Source of the DNA: Solirubrobacterales bacterium
GTDB lineage: Bacteria > Actinomycetota > Thermoleophilia > Solirubrobacterales > 70-9
Direction of reading: 5' to 3'
Assembly: GCA_009691195.1 (NCBI GenBank)
Contig: SHVA01000007.1
Coordinates: 16,480-80,479, forward strand
DNA length: 64,000 nt
Position numbers and translations under genes: made by a program. Under the pieces are notes generated by a model. It was not told the origin of the DNA and searched no databases. It was given only the letters and a program-made list of their open reading frames with translations. Shown here in pieces: positions 46,184 to 55,609 of the stretch (position 1 is the first letter of the stretch; the number at the start of each line of letters is the position of its first letter).

Positions 46184-46280
46184 GTTTTGCCTTCTCGTAC
46201 AAACGGTATCTGGGCGCGGGCGCGGCTGCAACGGGAGAGAAGGCAAAACGAGCTGGACACTCTTTGTACATCACGTACAA
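46184..46280. promoter_or_regulatory. Inverted-repeat operator cluster in the divergent aminotransferase/permease promoter
   Basis: GTTTTGCCTTCTC (46184-46196) recurs inverted as GAGAAGGCAAAAC (46237-46249), an exact 13-bp inverted repeat with a 40-bp spacer. The left copy is followed by GTACAA. A second inverted repeat, TTGTAC-ATCAC-GTACAA, lies at 46264-46280. All fall in the 227-bp gap between divergent operons and likely bind the PucR regulator or another factor. Confidence 0.7.
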
Positions 46281-46394
46281 GTCGTTGGTTCGGCCTTGAA
46301 GCTTTCGCCAATTGCAGGTGGACGGCCGATGGGTATAGCCTCCGCCGCGAACGACGAGTCAGGCACCCGCCACCTACCAAGGAGGAGTTGGCGA

Positions 46395-47930
46395 ATGGAG
46401 AGCTCGCCTCAGGCTGGCGGCGTCGAGGACAAGGGCCTGAAGAAGAACGCGGTCTCCTACCTCTCCAGCATCGTCATCGGCGTCGCTTCCACCGCGCCGG
46501 GCTACAGCCTCGCCGCGGTGCTCGGCTTCGTGGTGCTCGCATCTGGAGCCGCGGGGACCGAGGCCGTGGGCTTCCAGGCGCCGGCGGTCCTGCTCGTCAG
46601 CTTCGTGCCGATGTTCTTCATTGCCTCGGCCTACTACTACATGAACCGGGCCGACCCCGATTGCGGCACCACCTTCAGCTGGGTGACCAAGGCGATGGGA
46701 CCCCACCTCGGCTGGCTCGGCGGCTGGGCGATCGTCGTCGCGGACGTGATCGTGATGGCGAACCTGGCCCAGATCGCCGGCCTCTACAGCTTCCTGCTCG
46801 TGGACGCCCAGTCACTCGCCGACTCGACCGTCTGGGTCACCTTCGTCGGCGTCATCTGGATCGGGATCATGACTGCGATCGTCACCCGCGGGATCGAGCT
46901 CTCGGCACGCACTCAGCAGTTCCTGCTGGGAGTTGAGCTGCTCACCCTCGGCGCCTTCGCCGTGGTGGCGCTGTGGAAGGTCTACGTCACCGGCGAGCCC
47001 GGCACGCAGCACATCGACGCCTCCTGGTTCTCCCCCTTCGCGGTTGACTCGCTCAGCACCCTGACCGCCGGCATGCTGCTGGCGGTCTTCATCTACTGGG
47101 GCTGGGACAGCGCCGTCACGGTGAACGAGGAAACCGAGGACTCATCCGAGGCCCCGGGCAAGTCAGCGGTGGTCAGCACGGTGATCCTGCTGCTGATCTA
47201 CGTGATCGTCAGCGCGGCGGCACAGGCGTTTGACTTCTCGCTGCTGTCGGACCCCAAGAACTCGGATGACGTGCTCAGCGCACTCGGAAGCGAGATATTC
47301 GGGTCCCCGCTCGACAAGATCCTGATCATCGCGGTGCTCACATCGGCGGCTGCGTCAACGCAGACTACGATCCTGCCGACGGCGAGGACCACGCTCTCGA
47401 TGGCGCGGGCCAAGGCGATGCCGAAGGTGCTGGGGGACGTTCACCCCCGCTACCTCACGCCGCACGTGTCCTCGATCCTGATGGGCGTGCTCTCGATCGT
47501 CTGGTACGTCGGCCTGACGATCGTCGACGAGAACATCCTGTTCGACTCGCTGGCGGCGCTGGGGCTGATGATCGCCTTCTATCTGGGCCTCAACGGGATC
47601 GCCTGCGCGATCTACTACCGCCACGAGCTGCTCTCGAGCGTCAAGGCGTTCCTCTTCGTCGGCGTGGCGCCACTGATCGGCACCGCCATCCTCTATTACC
47701 TGATGATCAAGAACGCGATCGACCTGGCCGACCCGGTCAACTCCGAGTCCGGGGATTCCTGGCTCGGGCTCGGGCCTCCGCTTGTGATCGCGATCGGCTT
47801 CATGGCGCTTGGAGTGATCCTGATGATCTGGCAGCAGATACGCGCTCCGGAGTTCTTCCGCAGCAAGCTGGAGACGGCTCCGCCGGACCTTGTCGCCAGG
47901 GCCCCTGCAACCGCCGGAAAGGAGAGCTGA
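46395..47930 (+). CDS. APC-superfamily amino acid/amine permease
   Basis: 511-aa inner-membrane permease with about 12 helices. The N-terminal LSSIVIGVASTAPGYSLAAVLGF is the APC helix-1 motif with an unwound Gly-rich turn, and YWGWDSAVTVNEETEDSSEAPGKSA is the conserved loop of this subgroup. It imports an amino acid or amine by proton or sodium coupling. ATG 46395 is preceded by AAGGAGG (46379-46385). It heads the plus-strand arm and is divergent from the aminotransferase operon, so it likely imports a substrate or by-product of the pathway such as putrescine or GABA. The universal stress gene follows with a 1-bp gap. Confidence 0.9.
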   Translation: MESSPQAGGVEDKGLKKNAVSYLSSIVIGVASTAPGYSLAAVLGFVVLASGAAGTEAVGFQAPAVLLVSFVPMFFIASAYYYMNRADPDCGTTFSWVTKAMGPHLGWLGGWAIVVADVIVMANLAQIAGLYSFLLVDAQSLADSTVWVTFVGVIWIGIMTAIVTRGIELSARTQQFLLGVELLTLGAFAVVALWKVYVTGEPGTQHIDASWFSPFAVDSLSTLTAGMLLAVFIYWGWDSAVTVNEETEDSSEAPGKSAVVSTVILLLIYVIVSAAAQAFDFSLLSDPKNSDDVLSALGSEIFGSPLDKILIIAVLTSAAASTQTTILPTARTTLSMARAKAMPKVLGDVHPRYLTPHVSSILMGVLSIVWYVGLTIVDENILFDSLAALGLMIAFYLGLNGIACAIYYRHELLSSVKAFLFVGVAPLIGTAILYYLMIKNAIDLADPVNSESGDSWLGLGPPLVIAIGFMALGVILMIWQQIRAPEFFRSKLETAPPDLVARAPATAGKES

Positions 47931-47931
47931 G

Positions 47932-48345
47932 ATGGCCAACGAGATAGTCGTCGGTTACGACGGCTCCGACTGCTCCAAGGCCGCCCTCGACGCGGCCGCA
48001 AAGCTGGCCACGGAGCTGAAGTCGAAGCTGGTGCTGGTATTTGGCTACGAGCCCTACCGGGTCGGAGGAGAGATCCAGGACCACCGCAAGGCCCTTGAGG
48101 AGCGCGGTGAAGTGGTCACGAGCGAGGGGATGGAGCGGGCCAAGGGAAAGGGCGCAGAGGCTGAGGTGGCGCTGGTCGACCGTGAGTCCGTCGATGCCCT
48201 GATGAGCGTCGCCGACGCGCGGGACGCCCGGATGATCGTCGTCGGCACCTACGGCGAGCATCCGCTCAAGGGGGCGATCCTGGGCTCGACTCCCTACAAG
48301 CTCGTGCAGCTCTCCGAGACCCCGGTGCTGGTGGTTCGCGGCTGA
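47932..48345 (+). CDS. Universal stress protein (UspA family)
   Basis: 137-aa Usp domain protein. The N-terminal EIVVGYDGSDCSKAALDAAAKLA and C-terminal MIVVGTYGEHPLKGAILGSTP, with LVQLSETPVLVVRG, give the ATP-binding G-2x-G-9x-G-S/T-type pattern. GGAGAG lies just before ATG 47932 in the 3' end of the permease gene, so it is coupled to the permease. Usp partners of APC transporters are common and may regulate transport, but the role here is unproven. Confidence 0.9.
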   Translation: MANEIVVGYDGSDCSKAALDAAAKLATELKSKLVLVFGYEPYRVGGEIQDHRKALEERGEVVTSEGMERAKGKGAEAEVALVDRESVDALMSVADARDARMIVVGTYGEHPLKGAILGSTPYKLVQLSETPVLVVRG

Positions 48346-48427
48346 GCTTTGGAGCCGCCGAGGCGTCTGCCCGGGTCCGCTGCCCACGGGCGGGGTCAGC
48401 CACTGCGATAGAGTCGAGCGCGAGAGC

Positions 48428-49579
48428 GTGAGCCAAGCTACCAACAGGGCGAGGGGCCCGGCGTCGAGCGTGGAGCTTCGCTCGGTGACCAAGCGGTTCG
48501 GCGATGTTGTCGCCGTCGATGACCTCAGTATCGCTTTCGCTGAGGGTGAGTTCTTCACCCTGCTCGGGCCGAGCGGCTGCGGCAAGACGACGACCCTGCG
48601 CATGATCGCCGGCTTCGAGCAGGAGACGGCGGGGCAGGTGCTGATCGACGGTGAGGACGTCGCCGGCCTACCGCCGTACAAGCGGCCCACCAACACCGTC
48701 TTCCAGAGCTACGCCCTCTTCCCCCACCTCAGCGTCAGGGATAACGTCGCCTTCGGCCTCAAGCGCAAGGGCGTTGACAGGGCCGAGACCGAGCGGCGGG
48801 TGTCCGAGGAGCTCGGGAGAGTGGGGCTCGCCCAGGAGGCCAACCGCCGTCCGGCGCAGCTGTCGGGTGGCCAGCAGCAGCGGGTCGCACTCGCCCGCGC
48901 CCTCGTCAACCTGCCCAAGGTACTGCTGCTCGACGAGCCCCTCGGCGCCCTCGACCTGAAGCTCCGCAAGGGCCTCCAGGTGGAGCTGAAGCGGATCCAG
49001 CGGGAGGTTGGCATCACCTTCGTCTACGTCACCCACGACCAGGAGGAGGCGCTGACCATGTCCGACCGGATCGCGGTGATGAACCGCGGCCGAGTCGAGC
49101 AGGTGGGCGATCCCGAGCAGGTCTACGACCGGCCCGCCACCTCCTTCGTCGCCGGCTTCATCGGCGTCTCCAACCTGATGCCCGGCACCGTCGCCTCGGC
49201 GGGCGCCAGGGGCGAGGTCAAGCTCGACGCCGGGGTGACCATCAAGGCCTCGACCGACGGTCTCAGCGCCGGCGCGCGTTGCCAGGCGGTGGTACGCCCC
49301 GAAAAGCTTCAGGTCAGCGACCCCAAGGGACGCGCGGATCGCAAGCAGCCCAGCGTCGAGGGTGTCGTCGAAAGCTCGCTCTATCTCGGGACCTCGACCC
49401 AGCTGATCGTCCGCCTGCCCGATTCGGTGGCGATGACGGTGCTGGTACCGAACGCCGATGAGGCGGAACGGCAGCGGCTCCCGGGAGGCGGCGCGAAGGT
49501 GCGCCTCTCCTGGGCGCCCGAGCACATGCACCTGGTCCCGGTGGCTGGCCCGGCCGGTGGCGATTCAAGCGATGGGTAA
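48428..49579 (+). CDS. potA: Spermidine/putrescine ABC transporter ATPase PotA (system 2)
   Basis: 383-aa ABC ATPase. Walker A GPSGCGKTT, Q-loop NTVFQSYALFPHL, signature LSGGQQQRVALARAL, Walker B VLLLDEPLGALD, His switch YVTHDQEEAL, then a TOBE-like C-terminal domain. GTG 48428. A GC-rich 82-bp gap with a TAGAGT -10-like box precedes it, so it may have its own promoter besides readthrough from the permease. The core is close to the system 1 PotA (28871), but the C-terminus differs. Confidence 0.93.
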   Translation: MSQATNRARGPASSVELRSVTKRFGDVVAVDDLSIAFAEGEFFTLLGPSGCGKTTTLRMIAGFEQETAGQVLIDGEDVAGLPPYKRPTNTVFQSYALFPHLSVRDNVAFGLKRKGVDRAETERRVSEELGRVGLAQEANRRPAQLSGGQQQRVALARALVNLPKVLLLDEPLGALDLKLRKGLQVELKRIQREVGITFVYVTHDQEEALTMSDRIAVMNRGRVEQVGDPEQVYDRPATSFVAGFIGVSNLMPGTVASAGARGEVKLDAGVTIKASTDGLSAGARCQAVVRPEKLQVSDPKGRADRKQPSVEGVVESSLYLGTSTQLIVRLPDSVAMTVLVPNADEAERQRLPGGGAKVRLSWAPEHMHLVPVAGPAGGDSSDG

Positions 49580-49625
49580 TCAGCGACTACAAGCCGGCAT
49601 CACGCCGACGAGCTAAGGAGATCCG

Positions 49626-50771
49626 ATGCGCACACCCAGGAAGTCTTTGCGGGCGGTACTCGCCCTTGGCGCTCTCGGCGCCGCCATCACCCTCACCGCA
49701 TGCGGGGGCGGCGACACCGTCGGAGGCGCCAGCGACAACAAGGCCGAGGTCGCCGAGCCCGGTCCGCCGGTGGACGGTGAGTTCAACATCTCGACCTGGG
49801 TCGGCTACATCGACAAGGGCGATGGCAACACGATCAGCAAGTTCGAGGAGGAGTACCCGGGCACCAACGTCAACTACACCGAGGACGTCAACGACAACTC
49901 GGACTTTTTTGGAAAGGTCCAGCCGCTGCTGGATGAGGGTGAGTCCGGCGGCCGCAGCATGTTCGTGGTCACCGACTGGATGGCCAAGCAGATGAACGAT
50001 CTCGGCTATCTGCAGGAGATCGACTACGCGGACGTGCCGAACGTTGACGCCAACCTCAAGGACAGCCTGCGGAGCCCGTCCTTCGACCCCGACCGGAAGT
50101 TCTCGATCCCCTGGCAGAGCGGAATGACGGGCCTGCTGGTGAACGAGAGGCTCGCGCCCGACGTGAACTCCGTCAACGACCTGTTCGACCCCAAGTACAA
50201 GGGCAAGGTCACGGTCCTGACTGAGATGCGCGACACCGTGCCGCTGTTGCTGAAGGCGGACGGGATCGACCCCGAGGATGCGACCAAGCAGGACTGGCTG
50301 GACGAGATCGACCGGCTCCAAGGTGCCGTCGATTCGGGACAGCTCCGTCGATTCACCGGCAACGACTACGTCCAGGACCTCACCAACGAGAACGTGGTCG
50401 CCGCCATCGGCTGGTCCGGCGACATCGCTCTGATCGCAAACGACAGCGTGGACTGGCGGATGCCGACCACCGGCTGCATCATCTGGTCGGACAACATGGT
50501 GATCCCGGTCGGGGCGCCCAACACGGCGGCGGCGCTGGCGTGGGCGGACTTCGCCTACGACCCGGAGATTCAGGCTCCGATCTCCGATTACGTCCGCTAC
50601 GTGAGCCCGGTCGAGGGGATCGAGAAGGTGAACCCGGCCCTGGCGAAGGACCCGCTCGTCAACCCCTCCGACGAGTTCACGGCTGACTGCTCGACTCAGC
50701 CGAACCCCCCGGGCAGTGCCGAGGACGTGCAAGAGGTGACCGAGGCCTTCCAGGCTGTGATCACCCAGTAG
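49626..50771 (+). CDS. potD: Polyamine-type ABC substrate-binding lipoprotein (PotD-like, system 2)
   Basis: 381-aa lipoprotein. Signal MRTPRKSLRAVLALGALGAA, lipobox LTAC with Cys near residue 26, then an acidic linker and PotD-type fold (GEFNISTWVGYIDKGDGNTI, IPWQSGMTGLLVNERLAPDV). This is a Sec-type export signal, unlike the twin-arginine-like signal of system 1. AAGGAGA precedes ATG 49626. Ligand inferred as putrescine or related. Confidence 0.9.
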   Translation: MRTPRKSLRAVLALGALGAAITLTACGGGDTVGGASDNKAEVAEPGPPVDGEFNISTWVGYIDKGDGNTISKFEEEYPGTNVNYTEDVNDNSDFFGKVQPLLDEGESGGRSMFVVTDWMAKQMNDLGYLQEIDYADVPNVDANLKDSLRSPSFDPDRKFSIPWQSGMTGLLVNERLAPDVNSVNDLFDPKYKGKVTVLTEMRDTVPLLLKADGIDPEDATKQDWLDEIDRLQGAVDSGQLRRFTGNDYVQDLTNENVVAAIGWSGDIALIANDSVDWRMPTTGCIIWSDNMVIPVGAPNTAAALAWADFAYDPEIQAPISDYVRYVSPVEGIEKVNPALAKDPLVNPSDEFTADCSTQPNPPGSAEDVQEVTEAFQAVITQ

Positions 50772-50817
50772 GAGCGGGACGGCGCCGGCGGAGTGAAATA
50801 GAGATGCGAGCGATTCG

Positions 50818-51687
50818 ATGACCACCCGCCGGCGCCTGATTCCCTACTGGCTGCTCGCCCCCGGCGCGATCTGGCTGGCGCTGTTCTTCGTTGTCCCGAT
50901 GTACTTCATGGGGGAGCTGGCGTTGAGGTCGGGGACCTTCACCGAGGGGTTTGAATCCGCGTTCCAGATCAGCAACTTCTCGGACGCCCTCTCAGGCCAC
51001 ACAAACCAGGTCGTGCGGTCGTTTGTGTACGCGGGCACCGCGACCCTGATCGCCCTGCTGATCGCCTACCCGCTCGCCTACGCGATCGCGCTGCGAGCGG
51101 GCCGCTGGAGGCTGCTGCTGCTGTTCGCGGTGATCGCGCCCTTCTTCACCACCTATCTGATCCGGACGATCGCCTGGAAGACGATCCTGGCCGATGACAG
51201 CCCGGTCGTCTCCGTGCTTCAAGCGCTTCAGCTGGTGCCCGAGGACGGCAGGGTGCTGGCAACCGGTGGCGCGGTGATTGCGGGCCTCACCTACAACTTC
51301 CTCCCGTTCATGATCCTGCCGATCTACGCCAGTCTCGAGCGGATGGACACCGGCTTGATTGAGGCCGGCAAGGACCTCTACGCCTCCTCAACGCAGACGT
51401 TCCTGCGGGTGACGCTGCCGATAACGGCTCCCGGCATAGTCGCCGGCGTCCTGCTCACGTTCATTCCCGCCGTCGGCGACTACGTCAACGCCGAGATCCT
51501 CGGTGGCACCGGCACGGCGATGATCGGCAACGTGATCCAGTCGCTCTACCTGGAGCAGCGCAACTACCCTGAGGCGGCGGCGCTGTCCTTCCTGATGATG
51601 CTCGCGATCCTGATCGTGGTGCTGATCTACCTGCGGGTGGCGGGCTCGGGCGCCTTCATGGGTGACGAAGACGAGCGGCGGGCCTGA
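50818..51687 (+). CDS. potB: Spermidine/putrescine ABC permease PotB (system 2)
   Basis: 289-aa permease with six helices (LIPYWLLAPGAIWLALFFVVP; ALLIAYPLAYAIAL; FLPFMILPIYASL and others) and an EAA loop TGLIEAGKDLYASSTQTFLRVTLP. ATG 50818. It follows potD by 46 bp and is followed by potC with a gap of only 7 bp. Confidence 0.93.
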   Translation: MTTRRRLIPYWLLAPGAIWLALFFVVPMYFMGELALRSGTFTEGFESAFQISNFSDALSGHTNQVVRSFVYAGTATLIALLIAYPLAYAIALRAGRWRLLLLFAVIAPFFTTYLIRTIAWKTILADDSPVVSVLQALQLVPEDGRVLATGGAVIAGLTYNFLPFMILPIYASLERMDTGLIEAGKDLYASSTQTFLRVTLPITAPGIVAGVLLTFIPAVGDYVNAEILGGTGTAMIGNVIQSLYLEQRNYPEAAALSFLMMLAILIVVLIYLRVAGSGAFMGDEDERRA

Positions 51688-51694
51688 ACCGCCG

Positions 51695-52585
51695 ATGGAG
51701 GCCGCGACCGTCAGCAGCAGGGCCGGCTCGAAGCCTGCCCCGGCTCGCGCCTGGGCCTGGCTCAGGCGCAACGCTCTGCTCATCTTCGCCGGGCTCGCGG
51801 TTCTCTACATGCTGGTCCCGATCTTCGTAATAGCCGTGTTCTCCTTTGACACCGGGAATGCCCAGGGGGAGCTGGACTTCGCCTGGGACGGCTTCACGCT
51901 CGAGTACTGGCAGAACGCCTTCGCGAACAAGGCGGTCACCGAGTCAATGGTCACCAGCCTGGAGCTGGCCGCGCTGGCGACTGTCGTCTCCACGGCGATC
52001 GGAACCCTGATGGCGATGGCGCTCGTTCGTCACGAGTTCTTCGGCCGGCGGGCCACCAACCTGCTGATCATCCTGCCTCTGGCGACTCCCGAGATCGTCA
52101 TCGGTGCCGCCCTGCTCTCGATGTTCATCAGCTACAAGGTCAGCCTCGGCTTCACATCGCTTTTCATCGCGCACGTGATGTTCTCGATCAGCTTCGTGGT
52201 CGTCGTGGTGCGATCGCGGCTGATCGGCTTCGACCGCAGCATCGAAGAGGCGGCGGCAGACCTCGGATCGACCCCGCTGACCACGTTCAGAACGGTGACG
52301 CTGCCCCTGCTCGCCCCCGGGATCGTCGGCGCCGCGTTGCTCGCCTTCGCGCTATCGCTCGACGACTTCGTGATCTCGAACTTCAACTCCGGCACCACCG
52401 TGACCTTCCCCCTGTTCATCTTCGGTGCAAGCCTGCGGGGGATCCCGGTCCAGGTCAACGTGCTTGCGACGATGCTATTCGTTCTCACCGCCCTGACGAT
52501 CGTCCTGGTCCTCTGGCAGCAGCGAAAAGCCAAGGAGATGGCGTCGGTCAGGCCCGAGCAGGAGGGGCAGCCCGCCCAGGTTTGA
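51695..52585 (+). CDS. potC: Spermidine/putrescine ABC permease PotC (system 2)
   Basis: About 296-aa permease with six helices and EAA loop RSIEEAAADLGSTPLTTFRTVTLP. ATG 51695 is preferred because it avoids overlap with potB; GTG 51662 would add 11 residues and overlap potB by 26 bp. The last helix (MLFVLTALTIVLVLWQQRKAKEM) and the LDDFVISNFNSGTTVTFP loop are typical of PotC. Confidence 0.92.
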   Translation: MEAATVSSRAGSKPAPARAWAWLRRNALLIFAGLAVLYMLVPIFVIAVFSFDTGNAQGELDFAWDGFTLEYWQNAFANKAVTESMVTSLELAALATVVSTAIGTLMAMALVRHEFFGRRATNLLIILPLATPEIVIGAALLSMFISYKVSLGFTSLFIAHVMFSISFVVVVVRSRLIGFDRSIEEAAADLGSTPLTTFRTVTLPLLAPGIVGAALLAFALSLDDFVISNFNSGTTVTFPLFIFGASLRGIPVQVNVLATMLFVLTALTIVLVLWQQRKAKEMASVRPEQEGQPAQV

Positions 52586-52635
52586 GCGCCGCCGCCTCGG
52601 CTCCCGACGGTGGCGGCTCCCAATAGGCTCCGACG

Positions 52636-54102
52636 ATGCCCGAACTCGAAACCAGGCTGCTGATCGGCGGCGAGCAGGTCCGGGGCGACGGGGACTCGCT
52701 CGAGATCGAGAATCCCTATACGGAGGGTGCGGTCGCAACCGTCGGTGCGGCGAGCCCCGAGCAGGTTGACGCGGCCGTGGCGATGGCGCGAGCGGCCTCG
52801 GGCGAGTGGGCACGGACCCCCGCCGTGGAGCGCGGGGAGATGCTGCACGAGGTCGCCGCCAGGATTCGCGCTCGCACCGACGAGTTGGCGGAGGTGATGA
52901 CGCTGGAGGGGGGCAAGCCGCGGATCGAGAACGCCGACGAGGTCGGCTGGACGGTCGCCGCGCTCGACTACTACGCCGAGATCGGGCGCGACTCCGCCGG
53001 CAGGGTGATCCCCTCGATCGAGGCCTCGCAGCTGGCGCTGGTGCTGAAGGAGCCGCTCGGCGTGGTCGGCTGCATCGTCCCCTGGAACTACCCGCTGTTG
53101 CTGCTGGGGTGGAAGCTGGCGCCCGCGCTGGCCGCCGGAAACACGCTCGTCTGCAAGCCCTCTGAGCTGACCCCGCTCTCAACGCTGATGCTGGGGGAGC
53201 TGTTCGACCATCTTCCAGCGGGCGCCGTCAACATCGTCGCCGGGGCCGGAACCGTCGGCGCCGCGATCTCCGAGCACGAGGACGTCGACTGCGTCGCCTT
53301 CACCGGTTCGGTCGAGACCGGAAAGAAGGTGGCGCGGGCATGCATCGAGCGGGTCGCGCGGATCAACCTCGAGATGGGCGGCAAGGACCCCTTCATCGTC
53401 TGCTCCGACGTCGCAAGCGGGATCGAGACCGCGGCCAAAGGGGGCGCCTGGGCTGCGTTCCTCAACGCGGGGCAGGTCTGCACCTCGGCCGAGCGCTTCT
53501 ACGTGATGAGCGACGTCTACGACGACTACCTCAACGCCTTCGTCGACTACACCAGCAGCCTCGTGATCGGCGACCCGCTCGAGGCCGGGACCGACGTCGG
53601 GCCGATGGTCTCCGGAGGCCAGCGCCAGAAGGTCGCCGACCAGGTCGAGGCGGCGGTGGCCTCAGGGGCCGAGGTCGTGGTCGGAGGCGGCGACGGAGGC
53701 CAGAGCCACGGCCACTTCTTCGCCCCGGCCGTGGTCACCGGCGCGTCCGCGGAGACCAGCCTGCTGAGCGAGGAGACCTTTGGCCCGGTGGCGCCGCTGG
53801 TGCCCGTCAAGGACCTCGACGAGGCGATCGAGCTCGCCAACTCGACCCGTTTCGGGCTCGGCGCCAACGTCTACACCCAGGACTTCAGGACGATCCTCCG
53901 CTGCATGCGCGAGATCAAGGCGGGCACCATCTGGTTCAACGACCCGCTGACCGACAACGACGCGGGGCCGTTCGGGGGCTTCAAGCAGTCCGGCCTCGGA
54001 CGGGAGCTGGGGCGCGAGGGCCTTGAGGCGTTCCAGGAGACCAAGCACGCCCACATCGAGAGCGAGCTGGCGCCGAAGGAGTGGTGGTACCCCTACCGCT
54101 AG
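52636..54102 (+). CDS. NAD-dependent aldehyde dehydrogenase (second of the region)
   Basis: 488-aa aldehyde dehydrogenase. Motifs: PWNYPLLLLGWKLAPALAAG, VAFTGSVETGKKVARAC, catalytic Glu in INLEMGGKDPFIVCSD, catalytic Cys in LNAGQVCTSAERFY. The GQVC context differs from the GQDC of the 39467 gene, so the two probably take different aldehydes. ATG 52636. It follows potC by 50 bp and precedes the decarboxylase by 11 bp, part of the transport arm. Confidence 0.9.
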   Translation: MPELETRLLIGGEQVRGDGDSLEIENPYTEGAVATVGAASPEQVDAAVAMARAASGEWARTPAVERGEMLHEVAARIRARTDELAEVMTLEGGKPRIENADEVGWTVAALDYYAEIGRDSAGRVIPSIEASQLALVLKEPLGVVGCIVPWNYPLLLLGWKLAPALAAGNTLVCKPSELTPLSTLMLGELFDHLPAGAVNIVAGAGTVGAAISEHEDVDCVAFTGSVETGKKVARACIERVARINLEMGGKDPFIVCSDVASGIETAAKGGAWAAFLNAGQVCTSAERFYVMSDVYDDYLNAFVDYTSSLVIGDPLEAGTDVGPMVSGGQRQKVADQVEAAVASGAEVVVGGGDGGQSHGHFFAPAVVTGASAETSLLSEETFGPVAPLVPVKDLDEAIELANSTRFGLGANVYTQDFRTILRCMREIKAGTIWFNDPLTDNDAGPFGGFKQSGLGRELGREGLEAFQETKHAHIESELAPKEWWYPYR

Positions 54103-54113
54103 CCTCCGGCGGG

Positions 54114-55604
54114 GTGCCCGACCAGAACCAGGCTCCCTACCTCGACGCCCTGCTCGCCTACTCGCGGCGAGACCCGGGGCGGCTTCACATCCCCGGCCAC
54201 AAGGGCGGCCCCGGCGCGGCCCCGGAGCTGATCGAGGCGATCGGCGCGGCTGCGCTCGAGATGGACATCCCGGTGGGGATCGAGGGCATCGACGTGGGGC
54301 CGCCGGACCCGACCCCCTTCGAGCAGGCCCAGAGCCTCGCCGCCGACGCGTGGGGCGCCAAGCGCTCATGGTTCCTGATGAACGGCGGCTCGGGTGGAAA
54401 CCACGCGATCTCAATGATCATCGCCCACAGCGACCGCTCGATGCCCGCGGGGGAGGGCCCCCGACAGGCCGTTCAGCGCAACGTCCACTCCTCGATCATC
54501 GACGGGATGGTGCTCTCGGGTGCGCGGCCGACCTTCGTGCAGCCGGAGCTCGACCCCAAGCTGGGCATCGCGCACTGCGTCACCCCCGAAGCGCTGGGGA
54601 GGGCGCTCGCGGACGAGCCGCAGATGGCGGCGGCGATCATCGTCTCGCCGACCTACTTCGGGGCGGTCGCCGACGTCGCGGCGCTGGCGGAGGTGGCCCA
54701 CTCCCACGGGGTCCCGCTGATGGTCGACGAGGCGTGGGGCGCCCAGCTCTACTTCAGCGAGTCCCTGCCCTCGGGAGCCCTTCGCTGCGGCGCCGACCTC
54801 GTCCTCTCGAGCACCCACAAGATCGTCGGGAGCCTGACGCAATCGGCGATCCTGCACCTGGGCAGCGACGAGCTCGTGGACCCCGAGGTCGTCGACCGCT
54901 CGGTGACCCTGATCGAGACGACCAGCCCGAGCGGGCTGCTGACCGCTTCGCTCGACGCGACGCGCAGGATGGCGGCGACGCGGGGCGAGGAGCTGCTGGC
55001 CGAGACCCTCGGCTCGCTCGAGAGGGCCCGCGCCGCGGTCAAGGAGATCCCGGGCCTCGACGTCCTCGACGAGCGGATGACCGACCATCCCAGCGTCCAC
55101 GCGTATGACCCGCTGCGGCTCGCGGTGGACGTCCGGGGCACCGGAGCCACGGGCCACCGGATCGCCAAGCTGATGCACGACCGCGACGACATCAACGTCG
55201 AGTTGTTCACTGAGAACATGGTCGTCGCAGCCTTTGGAATGGGAGAGCGCGCCGCCCCGACGGCCGAGCGCCTCGTGGCCGGGCTCCGCCACGCAGTCGA
55301 GGAGGTGGCGGCGGACGACACGCCGAGGCGCCCCTTCGCCGAGCCCCCGCCCTGGGGGCCGCTGGAGCGCTCCCCCCGCCAGGCGTTCCTCGGGCCGCAG
55401 GAGGTCGTTTCCTTCGAGGAGGCCGAGAACCGGATCGCCGCCGAGTCGCTGGCGGCCTACCCGCCGGGGGTCCCGAACGTGCTCCCGGGCGAGCGGCTCA
55501 CTGGACCGACCCTCGCCTACATCGCCGACTCGATCGCCCACGGCGGCCACGTCCGCGGCGCCAGCGACCGGACCCTGCGCACGATCCGCGTCGTGCGGGA
55601 GTAG
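54114..55604 (+). CDS. Orn/Lys/Arg decarboxylase (aspartate-aminotransferase fold, SpeA/Cad-like)
   Basis: 496-aa PLP decarboxylase. GRLHIPGHKGGPGAAPELIEAIG is the family's N-terminal signature, SWFLMNGGSGGNHAISM binds the cofactor, and the PLP lysine is in STHKIVGSLTQSA, with VDEAWGAQLYF before it. It turns arginine, lysine or ornithine into agmatine, cadaverine or putrescine. GTG 54114 is chosen over GTG 54081, which would overlap the aldehyde dehydrogenase. A biosynthetic decarboxylase at the end of an uptake-and-breakdown arm suggests decarboxylation of a basic amino acid as an entry route to the same diamines. Confidence 0.88.
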   Translation: MPDQNQAPYLDALLAYSRRDPGRLHIPGHKGGPGAAPELIEAIGAAALEMDIPVGIEGIDVGPPDPTPFEQAQSLAADAWGAKRSWFLMNGGSGGNHAISMIIAHSDRSMPAGEGPRQAVQRNVHSSIIDGMVLSGARPTFVQPELDPKLGIAHCVTPEALGRALADEPQMAAAIIVSPTYFGAVADVAALAEVAHSHGVPLMVDEAWGAQLYFSESLPSGALRCGADLVLSSTHKIVGSLTQSAILHLGSDELVDPEVVDRSVTLIETTSPSGLLTASLDATRRMAATRGEELLAETLGSLERARAAVKEIPGLDVLDERMTDHPSVHAYDPLRLAVDVRGTGATGHRIAKLMHDRDDINVELFTENMVVAAFGMGERAAPTAERLVAGLRHAVEEVAADDTPRRPFAEPPPWGPLERSPRQAFLGPQEVVSFEEAENRIAAESLAAYPPGVPNVLPGERLTGPTLAYIADSIAHGGHVRGASDRTLRTIRVVRE

Positions 55605-55609
55605 CCGAC

